A program made the position numbers and the translations under genes. From SZUA-365 sp964635845 (GTDB lineage: Bacteria > Bacteroidota > Ignavibacteria > SZUA-365), in NCBI GenBank assembly GCA_964635845.1, contig CAZWNO010000036.1, positions 1 to 32,914 of the forward strand: 32,914 nucleotides of DNA, written 5' to 3'. This document shows positions 7,484-14,800 of the stretch, in pieces. The notes below the pieces were generated by a model that saw only the letters and a program-made list of their open reading frames with translations, made no database searches and was not told where the DNA came from. The first letter of the stretch is position 1. Each line of letters begins with the position of its first letter.

Positions 7484-7515
7484 ATTGAATACCGCCCGCG
7501 GGCGGACTAGTTTTC
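7484..7515 (+). promoter_or_regulatory. Putative promoter with a 14-bp palindrome in its spacer
   Basis: ATTG at 7484-7487, a 20-bp spacer, then TAGTTTTC at 7508-7515. The spacer holds the perfect palindrome CCGCCCGCGGGCGG (7492-7505). Because T residues follow, the palindrome could also act as a weak terminator for dnaB; as a spacer element it could be an operator. The predicted start near 7521 leaves a short leader before the envelope gene. Confidence 0.45.
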
Positions 7516-7536
7516 ACATAATGAACATTTTTTGAA

Positions 7537-8469
7537 ATGATAATGCGTCAACTGATCCTTCTCGTTTTTCTTCTTCCCTCCGTGCTGCCGGCACAGGAGC
7601 GTGTTTCGACAGCCGGCGATGCAACGTTCCCGGGCGATCCGGATGCGGCGCCGCTTTCGCTCGCACTGGAGATGCGGGGGTACGGCACGATGCAGCGCGG
7701 TGCCGCGGCGGCGAGCGGTTTTTCAGCCGCATTGCAGCCCGTGGTGCGCGAGTCGCCCTACAGCAAGAAGTCGCCTTTTCTTGCCGGGCTTTTTTCCCTG
7801 ATCGTTCCCGGCACCGGCGAACTCTACGCCGGCAGCTACTGGCTGGCGGGACTCTTCGCCGCGCTGGAAGGAGCGGGATGGTATTTCAACGTCTCCGAGA
7901 ATCAACGCGGCGACGACGAGACCGCGGTCTTCGAGGCCTACGCGGATCAGCACTGGAGCGTCGTCCGCTATGCCCGGTGGCTGAACGAGAATGCAAGGAA
8001 TTTCCCCGGCGGCGAGAATGCCGTGCATATCGATATCGACGAGACGACGCCCGGTCTCGCCGATTGGCAGCGCGTCAACTGGGAACAGATGCACGCGACG
8101 GAAATGGTCGTCCCGCAATTCTCGCACCGCCTGCCGCCTTACGGCGACCAGCAGTACTACGAACTGATCGGCAAATACAACCAGTATTCCTACGGCTGGG
8201 ACGACAAGACCACGGGGGACTACTGGAATCCCTCCGGCAATTTCCTCTACTACGCCGGTATTCGCGGGGAAGCGAACGATCATTACAACCTGGCCGACAC
8301 TTTCCTCAACCTGATCATCCTCAACCACGTGCTCAGCGCCATCGACGCCGCCTGGGCCGCGGCCCGGTTCAACCAGTTCGTCGATCTGTATTCCCACGCG
8401 CAGCTGCAGCGGCTCCCCGACGGACGCGCCGACCTCGTGGCCTCGGCGCGATTTTCGATCCGCTTCTGA
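7537..8469 (+). CDS. Secreted or envelope protein, DUF5683-like
   Basis: Residues 1-20 (MIMRQLILLVFLLPSVLPAQ) form a signal peptide with an AQ-E cleavage site. The core stretch KSPFLAGLFSLIVPGTGELY, then AGSYWLAGLFAALEGAGWYF, resembles the DUF5683 family of Bacteroidota and Chlorobi: a proline-glycine turn between two hydrophobic helices at about residues 76-116. The rest is rich in Tyr, Trp and Asn, with YYELIGKYNQYSYGWDD, and ends in a likely beta strand (DLVASARFSIRF) with terminal Phe. Function is unknown; an outer-membrane or periplasmic place is inferred. The start may be ATG 7537 or 7543. The barrel gene starts 11 bp later, so they probably form one transcript. Confidence 0.7.
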   Translation: MIMRQLILLVFLLPSVLPAQERVSTAGDATFPGDPDAAPLSLALEMRGYGTMQRGAAAASGFSAALQPVVRESPYSKKSPFLAGLFSLIVPGTGELYAGSYWLAGLFAALEGAGWYFNVSENQRGDDETAVFEAYADQHWSVVRYARWLNENARNFPGGENAVHIDIDETTPGLADWQRVNWEQMHATEMVVPQFSHRLPPYGDQQYYELIGKYNQYSYGWDDKTTGDYWNPSGNFLYYAGIRGEANDHYNLADTFLNLIILNHVLSAIDAAWAAARFNQFVDLYSHAQLQRLPDGRADLVASARFSIRF

Positions 8470-8480
8470 GCGTCTCTCCG

Positions 8481-9866
8481 ATGTTCCGATCACGCGCGAT
8501 CACATTCACACTCACACTGCTGCTGCACTCCGTTGCGCCGCTGCTCTCCGGCATACTGCAGTCGCTGACTGGAATGCCGCCGATCCTGCTCGCGCAGGAC
8601 AGCGTCGACACCGCGCAGGCACCGCCGTCCCCCGCGCCGATCATCAACGGCTTCGCGGTCTTCGGAAACGAGACCACGAGGCCGGAAATCATCCTGCGCG
8701 AACTCTCCCTCGCGGTGGGCGACACCATCGACGCGGAGGAGATCGAGTACGCCAAGTCGCGCATCTACAGTCTGGGGCTGTTCAACCGCGTCGACATCAG
8801 CTGGCCGCCGCTCGACAGCACGATCCTGCTGATCGAGGTGGACGAGCGCTGGTTCCTCTATCCCGTGCCCATTCTCACCCTCGTGGATCACGACTGGAAC
8901 AAGTGGAATTTCGGTCTCGGCGTCAAGCACGAAAACCTGCGGGGCCGCAACGAAAAGGCCTTCGCGGGAGGTGCGATCGGCTACAATCCCTGGGTGACGC
9001 TCAGCTACGGCAATCCCTGGCTCATGGGTGAGGACGGCCGGAAGGCCTGGTTCTCCGAAACCTCGCTCGGTTTCTCCAGCGTCGAGAACAAGAGCCGGAC
9101 TTCGAGAGGCGAAGGTCCGAATTTCCGGGAGATCCACTACGCCGGCTTCCAGACCCTCGGCAAGCGCTTCAGTCCCTACCACAGCGTCTGGATGAGTCTC
9201 GGGTACAACTACATCGAGGTCACCGAGAACCGCGCGGGGCGCACGCTCTCGCCCGGCGGCATCGACCGCTACCTCTCCCTCGGAGTCGGTGCGAAGCACG
9301 ACACGCGCAACCTGGCCGAGTATCCGACCAGCGGAATCTTCGGCGGCGTCGCGCTCGCGAAGAAGGGAATCGGATTCGGCGACATCGACATGATGGCTTA
9401 CGTGGCCGATCTGCGCGCGTACCAGCCGCTGTACGGGGAGTTCTCACTCGCGCTGCGCGTGCTCGCGCAGATGAGCAGCGGTCCCGCCGTGCCCAACTAC
9501 GAGCATTTCTACTTCGGCTTCTCCGAGCGGCTGCGGGGACATTTCAACGAGGAACGCGAGGGCGAAAACCTCTTCGGCGCCTTCGCCGAGCTGCGCATTC
9601 CCATCGTGCCGCGCTTCTACCTGCACGTGCCCGAGGTGCCGATCAAACAGTTCCGCACCTGGAAGCTCGGCCTCTACGCCGCGCTGTTCTTCGACACCGG
9701 CACGGTCTGGAACAAGCGCGACCGTCCCTTCCCGAGCGACATGCCCCGCGGCTACGGCGCCGGCCTGCATTTCCTCCTCCCCTACGGCACCGTCTTCCGC
9801 GTCGACCGGGCGTGGAATGAGAACGGACGGGGGGAGTGGGTGATTGATGTGGGGGCGAGTTTTTGA
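8481..9866 (+). CDS. BamA/TamA-like outer-membrane barrel protein with one POTRA-like domain
   Basis: The 461-aa protein starts at ATG 8481 with a signal peptide (hydrophobic core at about 8-23; cleavage near AQD at about 39-41). One POTRA-like module follows: INGFAVFGNETTRPEIILRE, LSLAVGDTIDAEEIEYAKSR and IYSLGLFNRVDISWPP, then LIEVDERW. From about residue 130 there are alternating beta strands typical of the Omp85 barrel, such as GGAIGYNPWVTLSYGNPW, GVGAKHDTRNLAEYPTSG and GEFSLALRVLAQ. The C-terminus is WVIDVGASF, with the terminal Phe used as a barrel signal. With one POTRA it is shorter than BamA, so the protein may be a transporter or assembly factor of unknown cargo. Confidence 0.85.
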   Translation: MFRSRAITFTLTLLLHSVAPLLSGILQSLTGMPPILLAQDSVDTAQAPPSPAPIINGFAVFGNETTRPEIILRELSLAVGDTIDAEEIEYAKSRIYSLGLFNRVDISWPPLDSTILLIEVDERWFLYPVPILTLVDHDWNKWNFGLGVKHENLRGRNEKAFAGGAIGYNPWVTLSYGNPWLMGEDGRKAWFSETSLGFSSVENKSRTSRGEGPNFREIHYAGFQTLGKRFSPYHSVWMSLGYNYIEVTENRAGRTLSPGGIDRYLSLGVGAKHDTRNLAEYPTSGIFGGVALAKKGIGFGDIDMMAYVADLRAYQPLYGEFSLALRVLAQMSSGPAVPNYEHFYFGFSERLRGHFNEEREGENLFGAFAELRIPIVPRFYLHVPEVPIKQFRTWKLGLYAALFFDTGTVWNKRDRPFPSDMPRGYGAGLHFLLPYGTVFRVDRAWNENGRGEWVIDVGASF

Positions 9867-9942
9867 ATGACAAGATGACAAAGATGACAAGATGACAAAG
9901 ATGACAAGATGGAAAGATGACAAAGATGACAAGATGACAAGA
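9867..9942 (+). repeat. ATGACAAG/ATGACAAAG tandem array after the barrel gene
   Basis: About nine units of 8-9 bp (ATGACAAG, ATGACAAAG, one ATGGAAAG variant) start at the base after the stop codon of the barrel gene. They end 4 bp before the stop of the convergent four-helix-bundle gene. The same family lies in the opposite orientation on the other side of that gene. Confidence 0.9.
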
Positions 9943-9946
9943 CTGG

Positions 9947-10315
9947 TTATCTCGGCCGCGTTCGGAGATAATTGATGAAGCGCGATAAATGCCTGCTGAT
10001 ATTCAGCGCGAGATGCCTGATCTGGATGAGTTCCTCCCGTTCCATCAGTTCCTCTCTGATCGCCTGATTGAGAAGTGAGCGCACCTCTCCGCAGGAGCCT
10101 TTCGCGATGACGAGAAACTGGATGAATTCACGATGAGATGCCCGTTCGAATCCTTCCGCGATGTTGCTGCTGATCGAAATCGTTGCTCCCCGTAACTGAT
10201 CGGCGTAGCGGTAGTCGCCATTTCTGCGGACGATGCGAAGCAAGGGCATGACTCGGTCGTTCAATGCATTCGCGAGTTTATAGACCGGCAGATCCTCGAA
10301 CCTCTGATATAGCAT
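9947..10315 (-). CDS. Four-helix-bundle protein (23S rRNA intervening-sequence type)
   Basis: The 122-aa protein matches the four-helix-bundle family first found inside 23S rRNA intervening sequences. Seen here: FEDLPVYKLANALNDRVMPL, DYRYADQLRGATISISSNIAEG, FERASHREFIQFLVIAKGS and EVRSLLNQAIREELM, which are the four helices in order. ATG 10315 has AAGGGAG six bases upstream; the longer TTG frame from 10345 is less likely. No rRNA is near, so this is a free-standing copy. Arrays of the same 8-9-bp repeat flank it in opposite orientation. The cellular role of this family is not established. Confidence 0.88.
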   Translation of the reverse strand: MLYQRFEDLPVYKLANALNDRVMPLLRIVRRNGDYRYADQLRGATISISSNIAEGFERASHREFIQFLVIAKGSCGEVRSLLNQAIREELMEREELIQIRHLALNISRHLSRFINYLRTRPR

Positions 10316-10426
10316 GGCGCACTCCCTTGAGATGAAGAAGTTCAAAATAGCTGAACACTCGTATCGAATCAGGACAGATTCTCATCCCTGATCTTCCCAT
10401 CCCCATGTGCCACGCCATGGGTTCAT

Positions 10427-10465
10427 TTTGACATCTTGTTATTTTGTCATCTTGTCATCTTTCCA
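10427..10465 (-). repeat. Second ATGACAAG array, inverted relative to 9867-9942
   Basis: Read on the minus strand this is GATGGAAAGATGACAAGATG followed by ACAAAATAACAAGATG, the same family as 9867-9942, including the ATGGAAAG variant. It ends 6 bp before the rsmE start, in the divergent gap 10316-10471. The rest of that gap shows no other feature I can support. Confidence 0.8.
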
Positions 10466-10471
10466 TCAGCC

Positions 10472-11176
10472 ATGAACTATTTTCTCATCCCTGACCTTTC
10501 CGATTCGCACTTCGTTATAGAAGGAAGCGAACATCATCATCTGACGCGCGTGCTGCGGCTCGGGGTGGGTGACGCGGTGCTGGTGGGCGACGGACGGGGG
10601 GATGTGGCCGAAGCGGTGATCGAGGCGGTCGATCGCGAGGAGACTCGCTGCCGCGTGCTCACGGTGCACGCGCGCTTCAATGAGCCGCCGGTGGAGGTGA
10701 CGCTGCTGCAGGGGGTGCTGAAGAATCCGTCGAAGATGGATTGGCTGGTGGAGAAGGGCACGGAACTGGGGATGACTTCGTTCGTGCCGCTTATGACCGA
10801 ACACACCGTCGCGCATTCGGTGAAAACCGACCGCCTGCGCAAGCTCGCGGAAACCGCGACCAAGCAATGCCTGCGCGGACGAATTCCGGATATCCTCGAT
10901 CCGCTTTCGTTGTCCGAAGCCGCCGGAAAATACGCCGCGACGCGCATGTTGATGTTCCACGAAGGCGCGCCGCCCGACGCGACGATCGAGGCGCTCGTGC
11001 TGGACGAGCGTCCCCTCGCGGTGTTCGTCGGTCCCGAAGGCGGCTTCAGCGCAGCCGAAGTCGATCTGCTCCGCTCCGGCGGGGCGGACGTACTGTCGCT
11101 CGGGCCCCGTCGTCTTCGCGGCGAAACTGCCGCGCTCGCGGCGCTCGCGCGGATTTATGGAAAGATGACAGAATGA
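10472..11176 (+). CDS. rsmE: 16S rRNA (uracil1498-N3)-methyltransferase
   Basis: RsmE methylates N3 of U1498 in 16S rRNA using S-adenosylmethionine. The N-terminal PUA-like part shows IEGSEHHHLTRVLRLGVGDA. The SPOUT domain shows LLQGVLKNPSKMDWLVEKGT, ELGMTSFVPLMTEHTV, and the knot that binds the cofactor: VFVGPEGGFSAAEV and LSLGPRRLRGETAALAALA. The length of 234 aa is usual. ATG 10472 places the family start MNYFLIP correctly; the frame upstream is repeat sequence. The last codons (KMTE) and the stop lie inside the left arm of the repeat hairpin that follows. Confidence 0.95.
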   Translation: MNYFLIPDLSDSHFVIEGSEHHHLTRVLRLGVGDAVLVGDGRGDVAEAVIEAVDREETRCRVLTVHARFNEPPVEVTLLQGVLKNPSKMDWLVEKGTELGMTSFVPLMTEHTVAHSVKTDRLRKLAETATKQCLRGRIPDILDPLSLSEAAGKYAATRMLMFHEGAPPDATIEALVLDERPLAVFVGPEGGFSAAEVDLLRSGGADVLSLGPRRLRGETAALAALARIYGKMTE

Positions 11177-11232
11177 CAATATGACAAGATCGGCAATTAT
11201 GGATATCTTGTCATCTTGTCATACTGTCATCT
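11163..11232. repeat. Long hairpin made of inverted ATGACAA arrays
   Basis: The left arm 11163-11190 and the right arm 11205-11232 are 28 bp each and pair at 26 positions around a 14-nt loop. Each arm is three or four units of the ATGACAAG family. The left arm contains the rsmE stop codon (11174-11176). The right arm ends 10 bp before the J-domain start, so it lies on the likely mRNA of both genes and could affect 3' ends or the start of translation. Confidence 0.9.
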
Positions 11233-11242
11233 GCCAGATCAA

Positions 11243-11800
11243 ATGTCCTACTCCCAAATCCTCCGCCGCATCAACCGCCTCATTCAAAGCACGATCAACG
11301 ACGCGCTCGATAACCTGTCGAAGGGCGACAAGGATGAACTCGATGATTTCGATCGCGAGCTGCGGGGAGAGAAACGGCCGTCGGGAAGTACGGGCGGTGC
11401 GGGCGGTTCGGCGGGTGGCGGCGGGAGTACCGCGGACGGCGGCGGGAGTTCGGCGGGGGGATATCGACAGTACGGCTCGTCGTCGCAGGGACAGTCGCGA
11501 GCGGGACAGGCGGGCTACGGACAATCCAGGCAAGGACAGTCTGGCGGGAGCGGGTCCGCGTACAAGGAAGGCCGCCGCAAGCCGGGCGAAAAGGACGACG
11601 CGTATTATTTCAACGTGCTGGGACTGACGACGTCGGCGACCGAGGCGGAAATCAGAAAAGCCTACCGCCGACTCATGTCGCAGTACCATCCCGACCGCGT
11701 GGCCACGCTGGGCGCGGACCTTCAAAAAGCCGCGGCGGAAAAAGCCAAGTCCATCAACGAAGCCTACATGATCATCGAACGACGGCGGGGATTCAAGTAG
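11243..11800 (+). CDS. J-domain co-chaperone with a C-terminal J domain
   Basis: The 185-aa protein begins MSYSQILRRINRLIQSTIND with an N-terminal helical part (1-60) rich in charged residues. A Gly/Ser/Gln-rich linker of about 50 residues follows. The C-terminal J domain (about 120-185) starts DAYYFNVLGLTTSATEAEIR, has the essential HPD in YHPDRV, and ends AYMIIERRRGFK. The HPD motif is what stimulates DnaK ATPase activity. Placement of the J domain at the C-terminus recalls DjlA, but there is no membrane segment or TerB domain. A specific client is unknown. The start lies just beyond the repeat hairpin. Confidence 0.85.
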   Translation: MSYSQILRRINRLIQSTINDALDNLSKGDKDELDDFDRELRGEKRPSGSTGGAGGSAGGGGSTADGGGSSAGGYRQYGSSSQGQSRAGQAGYGQSRQGQSGGSGSAYKEGRRKPGEKDDAYYFNVLGLTTSATEAEIRKAYRRLMSQYHPDRVATLGADLQKAAAEKAKSINEAYMIIERRRGFK

Positions 11801-11818
11801 CCAGTCGCTCGGTCGTTT

Positions 11819-14800
11819 TCAGGGTGTCAGCAGCAGCAGCATCGATGCGAATTCGCGTGCGCCACGGATGGTGACCAGCACCGGCCCGATGCGCGCGGCG
11901 CGCGCGTTGAACGGTATTCGCACCGTCCCGTCCGCGATCTCCGCATTGTCGATCACCGTGCGCTGAAGCTCGCGCCCGAGGAGGTCATGAATGCTGCACA
12001 GCAGTCCGCCTTCCGCCTGGCGCGCACTCCCGGTCATGACGATGTGAAGCATGCCATGCCGGCTGATCGAGTAGGGATTGGGATAGAGCTGCATTCCATG
12101 CGCCGCCGCGGATGCGGGAGGGACCGCCATCGTGCCGTCGGTGATGTCGTAGTAGACCTCTATCGCGCGCGGGGCCTGTTGTCCTGTCCCGAGCAGCACG
12201 TCCGCGTGATACATACCCGCGGGATAGGCGGTGGAGTTCGGCCGGATGTCGATGCTTCCCGCACCCTGCATCATCGCGGGATAGGCGTCGAGCCATGGAG
12301 CGGTCGGGGTCGCGGTCCACGACAGCGGCGCCGCCCCGGCAGTCCACACGTGCGCGGATTGCGCGGGGGGCAGCGGACCACCTTCCTCCGCTTCGAAGAC
12401 CATCCGCAGGGGAGTGAACACGAGTTCGCGTGTGTTGCCGGTCGACAGTCCGATCTGATGCACGCAGCCGCCCTCGATGCTGTCGCTTCCGCATGCGCCC
12501 GAGAACGCGAGCGTGATCGCGTCGCTCCAGGGTGCGCCTTCCACGGGAGTGATCAGCCAGCTGCGCGCGACGGTATCGCCCGGGACGATCGTGCCGAACA
12601 GGGCGGGATTCGTCACCCCGTCCGCGAATTTCCAACCCGGCGGAAGCAGCAGCGAGACCTCGCACGCCTGCGCGTCAGCGGTACCTTCATTGGAAATCGA
12701 ATACCAGACCTGCAGGGGATCCGGAACGATGATCTCGTATTTCGCATCGTAATACGCGCTGTCGTGTCCGAACGCGAGGCAGCGGAGCTTCGCGATCGCA
12801 GGCATATGCTGCAGGACTGTCGTTCCCGCACAGGATGAAAGCACGAGTTCCGCCTGCCGAAGCACGATGCTGACAGTCTGTATCGAATCCGTCTCCGGGG
12901 AATCCGCCACCTCGAGCAGCCAGCCAAGTTCAACGCTGTCATGCGCAGCTATCGCCGGTATTGGCCTCGTTGATGGTTCGCCCGCGCGAAGACGCAGCCG
13001 AGGCGCATCGCCAAGGATGACCGAGGCATCGATGCCTGTCGCGATCGCATCATCGGGATTGTGCACCGTGACGCGGACCGGGATCGGATTTGGTTGATAG
13101 CCCCCGGTCTCGGGAGAGGCGTGGATGCTGTCGGGCAGTACGACCGCGCAATAAGGCGAGAGGTCGAATGGGGGAAGGTAAACGGCCGACCCGCATTGGC
13201 TGATTTGCATCCCGCGCTCGTCGTGTATCGAGAGATCGCAGCGCAGTGTGCGAGCGGAGGCAGAGACGGGAATGATCAGTTTCCAGAACAATTGGATCGA
13301 GTCACCCGCGGCGAGCACGGTGAGGGTTCGCTGCATGGGATCGATTGCCTTCCAGCCATCCGCTCCGCTCACGGCGAGCATCGCATCTCGCAGTCCCACC
13401 GCGGCGCTGCCCATGTTGCGCAGGACTGCCGACACCCTCAGCGTATCAAGCCGGGAGTCGTCCCCGGAAAGCGTCCCGAGCGTGTCCGGCATCGTCACGG
13501 AGCAGGTGATGGTTTTTTCAAGACGGAACAACTGAATCTGTCTCGAACAGAAACGTTCGGTGTTGTCACCATCGAATCGGTACCAGACAGTCACGGTATC
13601 GGTGGTGTAGGTTGCGATCGGTTCGGTAGCATGCAGCTGCCAGGGTGCGGTCGCTGTTTCGCAGGGACCGAGTGCTCCCGGACGGCGTTCCAACGGTTCG
13701 GCGGCATCCAGACGCAGATGTGCCGCGCGCGAAAGATCGATGCGCACGGTCACCATGCCGAGGCTGCTGTCGAGTCGGTTGTCGATGAGCATCGAAGCCG
13801 GGATCGGATCCGTGAGCGCCCGGCCCGCCGCCACATCCCAGGTCACCGTCTGCGGAAGGGTCAGGGCGCAGCTGAGCCCCGGCATTTCCGGAATGGGGGC
13901 TTCGTCCCAACAGCGGGTGATTTCCATCCCGGTCGTATCGAAGACATGCACACGAATCATCGCGAGGGTCGCCTCGTTGCGGAGAGGCAGTGTCACCATC
14001 CATGTCCACGACAGCGTATCACCGGGCTCGAGCACACGATCGCCGCGGAGCGAATCTCCCGGGGGCGCGAATGCGAGCCCCATCCCGTCGGGGAGACGCA
14101 GGACGACTTTGCCGATCTTCCATGCCGCGAGTCCGCGATGCCGCAGCGTCAGCTGCACGGGGACGGTTCCCGGTGCGCAACGTGGTGTGGCCGGGTAATC
14201 GATCAGGGAGTCGTGAACCACCAGCTCGCATTCGGGTAAGGGCCGGTATTCCGGCACGCGGTGCAGATAGGTGTGCGCTGTGCAGACGGTGAGCGGTCTC
14301 GGACAGCTCCGTTCATCCCTGCTGTCGGTGTAATAGCCAATGAAAATGTAGGGGAGCGTATCGGTACGGAAAGCCCTCGTCGGGCGGACCATCACCGATC
14401 GCGAGATGCTTGTACCGGGGGCCATCGTGCCCGGCTCGAAGGAGAAATGCACAACGGAATCCCCGGCGAGCGTATTGACGCCGTCGGGCAGGAAAAGGTC
14501 GCCGATGACGTTGTTAGCATCCGCCGTCGCGGCATCGGTCGTCACCGTGACGGTGACACGGAATCCGGAGGGATGGAGGCTCTCCGGCGGATCGGGGACC
14601 ACAAGGGTGTCCTCTACCTCCAGCCGGCAGTACAGCAACTGGCAGATCGGGTAGTGATGTCGAGAGAAAAAGACATCAATCTCTGTTTCCTGGGTCCGGG
14701 ATGTGTTGTATATGATCGGGTCCAGCGCAGCGGAATTCGCCCAGCCGAAGATGCGGTAGACATATCCCGCGGGATCGAAGGAGAGGAAATCAACGTCACT

